64,000 bases of DNA from Pseudomonas sp. GL-B-19 (GTDB lineage Bacteria; Pseudomonadota; Gammaproteobacteria; Pseudomonadales; Pseudomonadaceae), in contig NZ_JAHBDK010000108.1 in the NCBI RefSeq assembly GCF_019956415.1, forward strand, positions 119,308-183,307. Direction: 5' to 3'. The translations under genes were made by a program, and so were the position numbers. The notes beneath the pieces were generated by a model that did not search any database, was not told the DNA's origin, and worked only from the letters and a program-made list of their open reading frames with translations. This document shows positions 1 through 8,243 of the stretch, piece after piece. Positions within the stretch are counted from its first letter, which is position 1, and every line of letters starts with the position of its first letter.

Positions 1-861
1 GAGCGCGATGTCCCGCTGCTGATCAACGGCGAAACCGGTTCCGGCAAAGAGGCGTTCGCCAAAGCCGTGCACCAGGCCAGTCAACGGGCGGAAAAAGCCT
101 TCGTCGCCCTTAACTGTGCGGCCATTCCTGAAAGCCTGATCGAGAGCGAATTGTTCGGCTATCGCGGCGGCAGCTTCACCGGCGCGCGCAAGGAAGGCAT
201 GCGAGGCAAGTTGCAGCAGGCCGATGGCGGGACCCTGTTTCTCGACGAAATCGGCGACATGCCGCTGGCCTTGCAGACCCGGCTTTTAAGGGTGTTGGAA
301 GACCGGCAGGTGGTGCCGATTGGCGGGGAGCCGGAAGCGGTCAACGTGCGAATCATCAGCGCTACTCACCGTAATCTGCTGGATCGGGTGCAGGACGGCA
401 GCTTCCGTGAGGATTTGTATTACCGGCTCAATGGGCTGGAAGTGGCGTTGCCGGCGTTGCGCGAGCGTAGTGATAAATCCCAGCTACTCGATTTCTTGTT
501 GGCGGAAGAGGCGGGCGGGGAAACCGTCGTGATCGACGGGCCGGCGCGGGAAGCTTTGTTGGGTTTTGCCTGGCCGGGCAACGTGCGGCAATTGCGCAAT
601 GTGCTGCGCACCTTGGCGGCATTGTGTGACGGCGGGCGGATCGGGCTGGAGGATTTGCCAGCGATGATTCGTCAGGCGCGGCCGGCGGTTGCATGGGCGG
701 TGGAAGAGCCGTCCGAACATCCGTTGGACGATGCCGAGCGGCTGGCGTTGTTGAATGCGCTGGAGCACACGCGTTGGCATATGACCCATACCGCTGAGCG
801 CTTGGGTGTCAGCCGTAACACGCTATACAGAAAGCTGCGTAAACACGGTATTGCCCGCTAA
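1..861 (+). CDS. sigma-54-dependent transcriptional activator, AcoR-like, C-terminal part (5' end outside window)
   Basis: The frame is open from base 1, so the gene starts upstream of the window. Visible parts are the AAA+ domain with Walker A (GETGSGKE at codons 11-18), a GSFTGA loop that contacts sigma-54, Walker B (LFLDEIGDM) and a C-terminal Fis-type helix-turn-helix (ERLGVSRNTLYRKLRK). Proteins of this kind hydrolyse ATP to open sigma-54 promoters in response to an N-terminal sensor, which is not visible. The extended match around the GSFTGA loop resembles the AcoR (acetoin catabolism) group, but the effector cannot be told from this half. The usual loop is GAFTGA; here Ala is replaced by Ser. 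A REP hairpin follows the stop codon. Confidence 0.9.
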   Translation, partial: ERDVPLLINGETGSGKEAFAKAVHQASQRAEKAFVALNCAAIPESLIESELFGYRGGSFTGARKEGMRGKLQQADGGTLFLDEIGDMPLALQTRLLRVLEDRQVVPIGGEPEAVNVRIISATHRNLLDRVQDGSFREDLYYRLNGLEVALPALRERSDKSQLLDFLLAEEAGGETVVIDGPAREALLGFAWPGNVRQLRNVLRTLAALCDGGRIGLEDLPAMIRQARPAVAWAVEEPSEHPLDDAERLALLNALEHTRWHMTHTAERLGVSRNTLYRKLRKHGIAR

Positions 862-874
862 ATTGCGTCGCGCC

Positions 875-941
875 CCATCGCGGGCAAGCCCGCTCCCACA
901 GGATTTTCGGTGACCTGTGGGAGCGGGCTTGCCCGCGATGG
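875..941. repeat. REP palindrome with 28-bp perfect arms
   Basis: Arms 875-902 and 914-941 are perfect inverted copies containing GCGGGCAAGCCCGCTCCCAC. The loop is 11 bases. It lies between the activator gene and mpl and may also block read-through. Confidence 0.9.
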
Positions 942-1018
942 CGTCCGTGAGACCGAAACACAAGGTGCGATTTTCCCCTCCCTACGCTAACCTGCGGCCA
1001 TGTTTTACGAGGTCGACT

Positions 1019-2368
1019 ATGCACATTCATATTCTGGGTATCTGCGGCACTTTCATGGGTTCGATGGCGGTGTTGGCCAAAGAGCTGGGCCATCACGTGA
1101 CCGGCTCCGATGCCAACGTCTATCCGCCGATGAGCACTCAACTTGAGGCTCAGGGCATTGAGTTGACCCAAGGCTACGACCCTTCCCAGCTCGATCCGGC
1201 ACCGGACCTGGTGGTGATCGGCAACGCCATGTCGCGCGGCAACCCGGCCGTCGAATACGTGCTGAACAAAGGTCTGCCGTACGTTTCCGGCCCGCAATGG
1301 CTGGCCGATCATGTGTTGCAAGGTCGCTGGGTGCTGGCCGTCGCCGGTACTCATGGCAAAACCACCACCAGCAGCATGCTCGCCTGGGTGCTGGAGCACG
1401 CGGGCATGAGCCCGGGCTTCCTGATCGGCGGCGTGCCGCAGAATTTCTCGGTGTCGGCGCGCTTGGGCGGCACACCGTTCTTCGTGATCGAAGCCGACGA
1501 ATATGACAGCGCCTTCTTCGATAAACGCTCCAAGTTCGTTCACTACCGCCCGCGCACGGCGATCCTGAATAACCTTGAGTTCGATCATGCGGACATCTTC
1601 CCTGATCTGCCGGCCATCGAGCGGCAATTCCACCATTTGGTGCGGACCATTCCAAGCGAAGGCCTGGTGATCCATCCGACCACCGAACCGGCGTTGCAAC
1701 GTGTCATCGAAATGGGCTGCTGGACCCCTGTGCAGACCACCGGTGCTGGCGGTCAGTGGCAGGTCAAACTGCTCAGCGAAGACGGTTCGAAGTTTGAAGT
1801 GATGTTCGAAGGCGTCGCCCAAGGCGTGGTCGAGTGGGACATGACCGGTCAGCACAACGTCGCCAATGCCTTGGCTACATTGGCGGCCGCGCGTCATGTC
1901 GGCGTAGTGCCTTCCATGGGCATCGCCGCGTTGAGCGCGTTCAAAAGCGTGAAGCGCCGGATGGAAAAAGTCGCCGACGTACGCGGCATCACCATTTATG
2001 ACGACTTCGCGCATCACCCGACCGCCATCGCCACCACCCTTGATGGCCTGCGCAAACGCATCGGCGATGCGCCATTGATCGCGATCATCGAGCCGCGCTC
2101 CAATTCCATGAAGCTCGGCGCGCACCGCGACGGCTTGCCGGAAAGCGTGGTCGATGCCGATCAGGTGATCTGGTATGGCCCGGCCAACCTCGGTTGGGAC
2201 CTGGCCGGCACGGCAGCGCTGTGCACTGTGCCGTCGGTTGTCAGCGATTCGCTGGAAGGCATCATCGAACGCGTGAAGAGCCAGGCCCAGCCCGGCACCC
2301 ACGTGGTGATCATGAGCAATGGCGGCTTCGGTGGCCTGCACGGCAAACTCGCCGAGGCGCTGCAATGA
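1019..2368 (+). CDS. mpl: UDP-N-acetylmuramate:L-alanyl-gamma-D-glutamyl-meso-diaminopimelate ligase
   Basis: Cytoplasmic ATP-dependent ligase of peptidoglycan recycling. It joins the recovered tripeptide L-Ala-D-Glu-mDAP to UDP-MurNAc. The 449-residue protein has the Mur ligase layout: N-terminal Rossmann domain starting HILGICGTFMG, ATP loop GTHGKTT at residues 110-116, and a C-terminal domain with YDDFAHHPTA and the EPRSNSMK segment. Family members are about 450 residues. An in-frame start at 917 lies inside the REP hairpin region, so the ATG at 1019, which gives the usual N-terminus MHIHILGI, is preferred. The stop overlaps the ubiX start by 4 bases (ATGA), suggesting translational coupling. 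Confidence 0.96.
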   Translation: MHIHILGICGTFMGSMAVLAKELGHHVTGSDANVYPPMSTQLEAQGIELTQGYDPSQLDPAPDLVVIGNAMSRGNPAVEYVLNKGLPYVSGPQWLADHVLQGRWVLAVAGTHGKTTTSSMLAWVLEHAGMSPGFLIGGVPQNFSVSARLGGTPFFVIEADEYDSAFFDKRSKFVHYRPRTAILNNLEFDHADIFPDLPAIERQFHHLVRTIPSEGLVIHPTTEPALQRVIEMGCWTPVQTTGAGGQWQVKLLSEDGSKFEVMFEGVAQGVVEWDMTGQHNVANALATLAAARHVGVVPSMGIAALSAFKSVKRRMEKVADVRGITIYDDFAHHPTAIATTLDGLRKRIGDAPLIAIIEPRSNSMKLGAHRDGLPESVVDADQVIWYGPANLGWDLAGTAALCTVPSVVSDSLEGIIERVKSQAQPGTHVVIMSNGGFGGLHGKLAEALQ

Positions 2369-2997
2369 GCAGCGGCCCGGATCGCATCACGCTGGCCATG
2401 ACCGGTGCTTCCGGCGCCCAGTACGGTTTGCGCCTGCTCGATTGCCTGGTGCGTGAAGATCGCGAAGTGCACTTCCTGATTTCCAAGGCGGCACAACTGG
2501 TGATGGCGACCGAGACGGATGTTTCGTTGCCGTCCAAACCGCAGATGATGCAGGCCTTCCTCACCGAATACACCGGCGCTGCAGCCGGGCAAATCAAGGT
2601 GTATGGCAAGGAAGACTGGATGTCGCCGGTGGCTTCGGGCTCCGGTGCGCCCGCAGCGATGGTCGTGGTGCCATGTTCCACGGGGACGCTGTCGGCTATT
2701 GCGACCGGTGCCTGCAACAACCTGATCGAACGTGCCGCCGACGTCACCTTGAAGGAGCGTCGCCAGTTGATTCTGGTCCCGCGTGAAGCGCCGTATTCGA
2801 GCATCCATCTGGAGAATATGCTCAAGCTGTCGAACATGGGCGTGACGATCATGCCGGCTTCGCCGGGCTTCTATCATCAGCCGCAGACGATTGATGACCT
2901 GATCGACTTTGTCGTGGCGCGGATTCTCAATCTGTTGAACATTCCGCAGGACATGCTGCCACGCTGGGGTGAGCACCATTTGAGCAGCGATGAATAA
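2365..2997 (+). CDS. ubiX: flavin prenyltransferase UbiX
   Basis: Makes prenylated FMN, the cofactor of the UbiD decarboxylase in ubiquinone synthesis. The 210-residue protein begins with the Rossmann-like LAMTGASGAQYGLRLL and carries VVPCSTGTLSAIATG and LVPREAPYSSIHLENM, which are family hallmarks of the FMN- and dimethylallyl-phosphate-binding sites. The ATG at 2365 overlaps the mpl stop; earlier in-frame codons would run far into mpl. mpl-ubiX adjacency is usual in pseudomonads. The next gene begins before this one stops (2990). Confidence 0.95.
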   Translation: MSSGPDRITLAMTGASGAQYGLRLLDCLVREDREVHFLISKAAQLVMATETDVSLPSKPQMMQAFLTEYTGAAAGQIKVYGKEDWMSPVASGSGAPAAMVVVPCSTGTLSAIATGACNNLIERAADVTLKERRQLILVPREAPYSSIHLENMLKLSNMGVTIMPASPGFYHQPQTIDDLIDFVVARILNLLNIPQDMLPRWGEHHLSSDE

Positions 2998-3274
2998 GCT
3001 ACTGATCCTTCTGCTGGTGTTGCAACTGACAGGCTGCGCCACGGCGCGCACCCTTGATGCCGCCAAGCCTGGGGCGCCGCTGGTGTATTCCGGGACGCGT
3101 CTGGATTTGTACGCCATGAACGGTGGGTGCTGTGCCAAGGACCACTTTGGTGCAGAGGCGCCGAGTTACCCTGGCTTGGACCTGCCAGCCAGCGCGTTGC
3201 TCGACACGCTACTATTGCCGTTGTCGTTACTGACGGTGATAGGGGTGAGTTTTCAGGCGACGGGTGGGTTGTAG
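2990..3274 (+). CDS. YceK/YidQ-like small lipoprotein
   Basis: A 94-residue protein with a lipoprotein signal peptide: a hydrophobic stretch LLILLLVLQL followed by lipobox LTGC with Cys at residue 16. After the signal comes a pair of cysteines (NGGCCAKD) and a hydrophobic C-terminal part (ALLDTLLLPLSLLTVIG). This layout matches the YceK/YidQ (DUF1375) family of unknown function. It overlaps the end of ubiX by 8 bases and is probably translated from the same message. Confidence 0.8.
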   Translation: MNKLLILLLVLQLTGCATARTLDAAKPGAPLVYSGTRLDLYAMNGGCCAKDHFGAEAPSYPGLDLPASALLDTLLLPLSLLTVIGVSFQATGGL

Positions 3275-3275
3275 G

Positions 3276-3292
3276 AGAGCGCTTCGCGCTCT
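3276..3292 (+). terminator. short hairpin just after the lipoprotein gene
   Basis: AGAGCGC at 3276-3282 pairs with GCGCTCT at 3286-3292 around a TTC loop. It begins two bases after the stop codon. There is no T-run, so it may be an mRNA end stabiliser rather than a true terminator. Confidence 0.4.
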
Positions 3293-3293
3293 A

Positions 3294-3382
3294 TCGCGAG
3301 CAGGTCGAATCGTCGCACCGTCGCTCCCACATTGGATTTGTGGCCCACGCGGATCAGTGTGGGAGCGAGCCTGCTCGCGAAG
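3294..3382. repeat. REP pair with an interrupted left arm
   Basis: The right half TGTGGGAGCGAGCCTGCTCGCG (about 3358-3380) is complete. In the left half TCGCGAGCAGG is separated from CGCTCCCACA by about 17 unrelated bases. Confidence 0.75.
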
Positions 3383-3405
3383 ACGGACTTATAGGCGCCG
3401 CAGAG

Positions 3406-4047
3406 TTATTTGCCGAGCTTGCGCAACTCATCCGATTCAACAATCCGAACCCCATCCTGCTCTTCCAGCGCCAAGCGCCACATCGCCCGGGCCAGTTGGC
3501 AGGCTTCGATGCCGTGATATTTGCCCGGGATCAGGCGTGACAGAGGGCCGGCAATTTTCTCGCCCAGACGTGGCGTGACGCGATCACCGAGCAGCAGAGA
3601 AGGGCGGCAAATGGTCAGTTGCGGCCAGTCCTGCGCGCGCAATGCGTGTTCCATCTCGCCTTTAACCCGGTTATAGAAAATCGAGGATCTGCGATCGGCG
3701 CCCAATGCACTGATCACGATCAGGTGCCGTGCGCCCATTTCTCGCGCACGTTTGGCAAACGCCACGACCATGTCCAGGTCCACTGCACGAAATGCTTCTT
3801 CGGAGCCGGCCTGTTTGATCGTGGTGCCGAGGCAGCAGTAGGCGATGTCGACGCGGCCGTTCAGTTGCGGCAGAAACACCGTCGGGTCGCCGACCGGGTT
3901 TTCCAGGTGCGGATGTGTGGCCAATGGTCGCCGTGAAGGGGCCAATACCCTTGAAATTGTGGGCTCATTGAGCAAACGATCAAGCAAGTGTTCACCGGTC
4001 AACCCGGTAGCTCCGGCAAGCAATACATGCTGAGGCGTCAAGTACAT
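3406..4047 (-). CDS. NAD(P)-binding Rossmann-fold protein (atypical SDR, HIM1/NmrA-like)
   Basis: A 213-residue protein with the nucleotide-binding loop GATGLTGEHLL near residue 12. Later it has YCCLGTT, DLDMVVAFAKRAREMGARHLIVISALGAD and a YxxxK-like segment (FYNRVKGEME). These features fit small atypical short-chain dehydrogenases such as the HIM1/YwnB group, which often act as NAD(P)H-binding sensors or reductases. No substrate can be assigned. It stands between a REP pair and the MORN-repeat gene on the same strand, 27 bases downstream of that gene. Confidence 0.8.
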   Translation of the reverse strand: MYLTPQHVLLAGATGLTGEHLLDRLLNEPTISRVLAPSRRPLATHPHLENPVGDPTVFLPQLNGRVDIAYCCLGTTIKQAGSEEAFRAVDLDMVVAFAKRAREMGARHLIVISALGADRRSSIFYNRVKGEMEHALRAQDWPQLTICRPSLLLGDRVTPRLGEKIAGPLSRLIPGKYHGIEACQLARAMWRLALEEQDGVRIVESDELRKLGK

Positions 4048-4074
4048 AGTGTTTCTCCCTTGATACTGTTCAGC

Positions 4075-5793
4075 TTAGTTGCTCTTTGAATCCTTGCTAT
4101 TGGTAGAGCTACTTTGTAGCGCTTTTCGTGCCTGCTGCTTGCGTAACAACTGCCAGTGCGAGATCACCCCTTTAGGCGCCCACATCTGCGGCTCGGAGGC
4201 TTCGAAGCTGTCCGCCAGTTCGCGTTCGGCGACAGTAGCCTTGGCCAGTTTGAAGGCTTGCTCCAGGTCGTCGGTCTGGTTCAGTGCCTGGGTGAACAGT
4301 GCATCGCCGAAGTAGGTAGAGTTGGCTTCTTCGGAGCAACCAAAGGACACGCGGTCTGCCCGCGAGGCGGTGATGATCAAGGTGCGTTCGTCCTTGAGGG
4401 CGGGAATGAAACCACCGGAATAGCAGGCCGAAATCACAATGATCTTGTCGCGATTCTTCAAGGGTGCAAGCACCGCGGCGAGTTCATCGGCCGGTAGATC
4501 GGGCAGTTCCATTCGCGGTTGATCGAGCACCAGTTCGTGTTCGCTGGTGCCGTGGCTGGTCAGGTAAATGAAGATCAAATCTTCCGGGCCGCTGCGCTCG
4601 GCCAGCGTCAGCGCGGCGCGGCGCAGGTTTTCCCGGGTGGCCATCGGCCGGTCGACGAGGTGGTCGCGATGATTGACCAGGCGGATCTGGCCAAACGCAC
4701 CGAAGCGGCTGCTGAGCATGTTGCTGACGTAATCGGATTCGCGCAGGAACACGCTTTGTTTGCCGTCACCACCGAGGGTCAGGGTGTACAACTCGACGGC
4801 CGGAGTCGAGCTCGGAACGTTAAGCAGTGCGTCGTCGAGCAAGCGGCCTTGAGCCAGCAAACCGAGCTCCAGGCTATCGGGCAGCAGCTTGCCATCGGCG
4901 TCACGCACACGTTGGCCATTGAGCCACGTGCCGCTTTGCACGGTGCCGTCAGTCAGCACCAGCGTGCCGCGTCCCGAGTAACTGTCATTGTCGAACTGGC
5001 CGGTGTAGAAGCTGCCGTCCGCCAGGTTCAGTCGCCCTTGGCCGGTGAAGCGCCAGTCGCTGAACCGGCCGACGTAGTGGCTGCCGTCGGCACCGATCAA
5101 CTCGCCCTTGCCATTCAGCGAGCCTTCCTTGAACTGGCCCAGCCAGACATCGCCATCGGCATTCTCGTAGCGGCCCTTGCCGTGCAGTTGATTGTTCTTG
5201 AAGCCGCCGACGTAAATGTCGCCCTCGGCGCTGTTGAAGGTGCCGTTGCCTTCCAGTTGTCCGTTGACAAAATGTCCGGTGAATTGATTGCCGCTGGCGT
5301 CGCCGCGCTGGCCTTCACCGTTGGGTTTGCCCTGGGTGAACTGGCCCTGGTAGGAGCTGCCGTCGTCGAGTTCGAGACGACCGAGCCCTGAATATTGATC
5401 GGCCTTGAATTCGCCGCGATAGGTCATGCCGTTTTCTTTGAGCGTGCCTTCGCCATCGCGCCGACCGAGTTTGAACCCACCGGTGTAATTGCTGCCTGGT
5501 GTGGTCAGCGTGCCTTGGCCGTCGAACAGGCCCTGATTGAATTGCCCGCGAAAGACCTCGCCGTTGCTGCCATGCCATTCGCCTTGGCCATGCCATTGAC
5601 CCTTGTCGAACTCGCCGGCGTACCAGCTTTTGTTCGGGTAGTCGATGCGGCCCTGGCCTTGCAGCAAGCCGTCGACCAGATCCCCGCGATAGCGTCCACC
5701 GTCCGGCAAGCGGGCATCGGGGGGCAGCAGCGATTCGCCATCGCCGCAAGCGGTGAGCAACAGGGTCAAGGCAAGGAGTGCAAGTGAGCGCAT
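4075..5793 (-). CDS. MORN-repeat lipoprotein with C-terminal C13 (legumain/caspase-like) peptidase domain
   Basis: A 572-residue protein. Residues 1-16 are a lipoprotein signal ending in lipobox LTAC (Cys16). Residues about 34-295 hold some eleven MORN repeats of about 23 residues with the pattern YxGxFxxGxxxGxG. Residues about 330-540 form a clan CD peptidase domain: His414 in YLTSHGTS and Cys457 in VISACYSGG are placed as the catalytic dyad of C13 peptidases. Position +2 after the lipid Cys is Asp (CGDG); by the classical Lol rule Asp at +2 retains a lipoprotein at the inner membrane, although the rule is looser in Pseudomonas. The substrate is unknown. The last 20 residues are Ser/Asn/Lys-rich. 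Confidence 0.88.
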   Translation of the reverse strand: MRSLALLALTLLLTACGDGESLLPPDARLPDGGRYRGDLVDGLLQGQGRIDYPNKSWYAGEFDKGQWHGQGEWHGSNGEVFRGQFNQGLFDGQGTLTTPGSNYTGGFKLGRRDGEGTLKENGMTYRGEFKADQYSGLGRLELDDGSSYQGQFTQGKPNGEGQRGDASGNQFTGHFVNGQLEGNGTFNSAEGDIYVGGFKNNQLHGKGRYENADGDVWLGQFKEGSLNGKGELIGADGSHYVGRFSDWRFTGQGRLNLADGSFYTGQFDNDSYSGRGTLVLTDGTVQSGTWLNGQRVRDADGKLLPDSLELGLLAQGRLLDDALLNVPSSTPAVELYTLTLGGDGKQSVFLRESDYVSNMLSSRFGAFGQIRLVNHRDHLVDRPMATRENLRRAALTLAERSGPEDLIFIYLTSHGTSEHELVLDQPRMELPDLPADELAAVLAPLKNRDKIIVISACYSGGFIPALKDERTLIITASRADRVSFGCSEEANSTYFGDALFTQALNQTDDLEQAFKLAKATVAERELADSFEASEPQMWAPKGVISHWQLLRKQQARKALQSSSTNSKDSKSN

Positions 5794-5894
5794 AGCGGGA
5801 TCCGGGCAATTAGGCGACGGAGTATGCCGTAGCTATGTGTCGTATATATAGAGACGGTCGCGAAACAGCGTGAGCTGCTTCGCATCCGAGAGGA

Positions 5895-6350
5895 TTACAC
5901 GAAACAGAGGGACAGGGATTCAGCGACATAGGCCGGCTTGTCCGAGCCTTCTATCTCAAGGGTGGTGGTGGCCTTGAGCAGCCATTGGCCGGGCTTTTTC
6001 TCGATGGCGTCGGAGAGGTCAACCTTGAGGCGCACTCTCGAATCGACCTTGACCGGTTGAATGAAACGCACGCCGTCGAGACCGTAGTTGACTACCATCT
6101 TCACGCCTTCGGGGAGGATGAGGATGTCTTCCATCAACTTGGGGATCAGTGACAGCGACAGGAATCCATGTGCGATGGTGCTGCCAAATGGCGTTTGCGC
6201 GGCTTTGACCGGGTCGACATGAATAAACTGGTAATCACCAGTGGCTTCTGCGAACAGGTTGATGCGCTCCTGATCGATGGTGAGCCATTCGGAACGTCCG
6301 AGTTCCTTGCCGACATAATCTTTGAGCTCTGCAACGGGAACATAGGGCAT
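5895..6350 (-). CDS. MaoC-like (R)-specific enoyl-CoA hydratase/dehydratase
   Basis: A 151-residue single hot-dog-domain protein. The hydratase motif is complete: FAEATGDYQFIHVDPVKA, with the Asp and His placed as catalytic residues, followed by FGSTIAHGFLSLSL. Such proteins hydrate trans-2-enoyl-CoA; in Pseudomonas they are linked to fatty-acid degradation or polyhydroxyalkanoate supply. No fatty-acid genes adjoin it, so the exact substrate is inferred only. It faces away from the lrgA-type gene; the 195-base gap holds both promoters. Confidence 0.88.
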   Translation of the reverse strand: MPYVPVAELKDYVGKELGRSEWLTIDQERINLFAEATGDYQFIHVDPVKAAQTPFGSTIAHGFLSLSLIPKLMEDILILPEGVKMVVNYGLDGVRFIQPVKVDSRVRLKVDLSDAIEKKPGQWLLKATTTLEIEGSDKPAYVAESLSLCFV

Positions 6351-6496
6351 TGAGACTCTCCTTGGGTTTCATCGGATTTATAGTTTTTCGAGTGGGGGGA
6401 TTTGACCTCCCTGCGAACCACTGTAGATCAACATGGGTAATTGCTCCGGTCAACTGTCCATGCTTTTGGCGAATGCCGATCCATAGCGTTGACGTG

Positions 6497-6504
6497 CTTA
6501 TAAT
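6497..6504 (+). promoter_or_regulatory. possible -10 element upstream of the LrgA/LrgB operon
   Basis: TATAAT occurs at 6499-6504, 42 bases before the lrgA-type ATG. No good -35 hexamer is seen at 17 bases, so activation may need a factor. Confidence 0.35.
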
Positions 6505-6545
6505 GCGCGGCCCCTTCTTGGTGGGGAGAGCGCGGGAGATGCCGG

Positions 6546-6908
6546 ATGTTGTTACGTGGCCTGACCTGGCTGGTGCTGTTCCAATTGCTGGGCACAGCCA
6601 TCAACCACTTGTTTTTACCGGTGCTGCCGGGGCCGATTATTGGCTTGCTGCTGTTACTGGTGTACCTGATTTCACGCGGACAAGTCGGCGAGCCGCTGAG
6701 CCTGGCGGCCAGCAGCCTGCTGCGTTACTTGCCGTTGCTGCTGGTGCCACCGGCCGTGGGCGTGATGGTGTATGCCAAGGATATTGCCGCGGACTTCTGG
6801 GCCATCGTCGGTGCGCTGGTGTTGTCGCTGCTGCTGTCCATGGCCTTCGCCGGCGTACTGATGCAGCGCATGGTCAAGCGCCACGCCCATCGCGGAGATG
6901 ACCAATGA
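6546..6908 (+). CDS. CidA/LrgA family holin-like membrane protein
   Basis: A 120-residue, almost wholly hydrophobic protein with four predicted membrane helices. The early segment LPGPIIGLLLLLVYL is the family signature. CidA/LrgA proteins influence murein hydrolase activity, export of small carboxylates and programmed lysis, acting with an LrgB partner. GGGAGATGCCGG precedes the ATG and supports this start. The stop codon overlaps the start of the LrgB-type gene by 4 bases, so the two are translationally coupled. Confidence 0.9.
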   Translation: MLLRGLTWLVLFQLLGTAINHLFLPVLPGPIIGLLLLLVYLISRGQVGEPLSLAASSLLRYLPLLLVPPAVGVMVYAKDIAADFWAIVGALVLSLLLSMAFAGVLMQRMVKRHAHRGDDQ

Positions 6909-7621
6909 TCCTTGATTGGCACGGCGCACTCGACTCGGTGATTCATCATCCGTTGTTCGGCATCGGCATCACGTTGGGCGCTTATCAGTTGGTGCTGGCG
7001 GCCTTCGAGAAAACCCGCTGGATCTTTTTGCAACCGGTGCTGGTCTCGATGCTGGTGGTGATCGGTGTTCTGGTGACCTGTGGCCTGACGTACGCCGAGT
7101 ACCGCAAGAGCACCGAGATCCTCAGTATCTTGCTCGGGCCTGCGACAGTCGCGCTGGCGGTGCCGCTGTACCTTAATCTGCGACGTATTCGGCAGTTGTT
7201 CTGGCCGATATTTACTACGCTGGTGATAGGTGGCGTGGTGGCCACGGGCATGGGCGTGTTGCTGGGCTGGTGGTTCGGTGCCGAGCACATGATCCTGATG
7301 ACCATGGCGCCCAAGTCGGTGACGTCACCGATTGCCATGCTGGTGGCCGAGCAGATCGGCGGTGTCGCGGCGTTGGCTGCGGTGTTCGTGTTGATCACCG
7401 GCGTAATCGGTGCGATCTTCGGCCCGAGCCTGTTGACCCGGCTCGGTGTCCACAGTCCTGAGGCGCGCGGTATGGCACTGGGCATGACCGCCCATGCGGT
7501 CGGCACCTCGGTGGCCTTGCAGGAAAGTGAAGAGTGCGGCGCCTTTGCGGCGCTGGCGATGAGTCTGATGGGTGTGGCCACGGCGGTGTTCCTGCCGTTG
7601 GCGGTGTCGATGGTGGTGTAA
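6905..7621 (+). CDS. LrgB/CidB/YohK family membrane protein
   Basis: A 238-residue inner-membrane protein with six to seven hydrophobic segments. The family core is visible: LLGPATVALAVPLYLN near residue 77, MTMAPKSVTSPIAM near residue 135 and GMTAHAVGTSVALQESEECGAFAALAM toward the C-terminus. It pairs with the LrgA-like protein just upstream. In plants and bacteria LrgA/B homologues transport glycolate or pyruvate, but substrate here is not known. It is followed after ten bases by the Lon-domain gene. Confidence 0.92.
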   Translation: MILDWHGALDSVIHHPLFGIGITLGAYQLVLAAFEKTRWIFLQPVLVSMLVVIGVLVTCGLTYAEYRKSTEILSILLGPATVALAVPLYLNLRRIRQLFWPIFTTLVIGGVVATGMGVLLGWWFGAEHMILMTMAPKSVTSPIAMLVAEQIGGVAALAAVFVLITGVIGAIFGPSLLTRLGVHSPEARGMALGMTAHAVGTSVALQESEECGAFAALAMSLMGVATAVFLPLAVSMVV

Positions 7622-7631
7622 GGAAATGTCT

Positions 7632-8222
7632 ATGAGCTTGCCGCTTTTCCCACTGAACACGGTGCTGTTTCCTGGCTGCATCCTCGACTTGCAGATCTTC
7701 GAGGCGCGCTACCTGGACATGATCGGCCGCTGCATGAAACAGGGCGGCGGCTTCGGCGTGGTGTGCATCCTCGACGGCGAAGAAGTCGGCATCGCTCCGG
7801 CAGGGTATGCCTTGGTGGGGTGTGAAGCGCTGATCACCGATTTCAAGCAGCAGGACAACGGCCTGCTGGGGATTCGGGTGCAGGGCGGGCGGCGTTTTCA
7901 TGTCTTGCGCACCGAGGTGCAGCGCGACCAGTTGACCGTCGCCGACGTTGAATGGCTTGAAGACGAACCTGAACAGCCGCTGCAGGAAGAAGACGCCGAT
8001 TTGGTGGCGCTGCTCAAGGCGTTGGCCGAACACCCGATGGTCGAAGCGTTGAACATGGGCACTGAGGCGACCGGGCAACAATCATTGGCTAATCAGTTGG
8101 CCTATCTTCTGCCGTTTGCCGAAGTGGACAAGATCGATCTGCTGCAACTCGATGATCCGCAGCAGCGACTGGATGCGATTCAGGCGCTGCTGGATGAGTT
8201 GCAGGGGGAATTGTTTGCCTGA
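7632..8222 (+). CDS. LON peptidase substrate-binding domain protein
   Basis: A 196-residue protein consisting of the Lon N-terminal domain without ATPase or peptidase parts. It begins LPLFPLNTVLFPGCILDLQIFEARY, the classic start of this domain, and continues through GGGFGVVCI and GRRFHVLR. The role of stand-alone versions is unclear; cereblon-like ligand binding is the usual suggestion. AGGAA at 7621-7625 lies seven bases before the ATG at 7632 and only one before an alternative ATG at 7626, so 7632 is preferred. Likely cotranscribed with the LrgA/LrgB pair. Confidence 0.88.
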   Translation: MSLPLFPLNTVLFPGCILDLQIFEARYLDMIGRCMKQGGGFGVVCILDGEEVGIAPAGYALVGCEALITDFKQQDNGLLGIRVQGGRRFHVLRTEVQRDQLTVADVEWLEDEPEQPLQEEDADLVALLKALAEHPMVEALNMGTEATGQQSLANQLAYLLPFAEVDKIDLLQLDDPQQRLDAIQALLDELQGELFA

Positions 8223-8243
8223 TTGCGGCCGATAAGTCGCACG

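Noticed and set aside
809..2365. 518-codon open frame on the minus strand
   Set aside because: It is the exact shadow of mpl; composition is His/Arg/Ala-rich with no domain, as expected of antisense frames in GC-rich genes.
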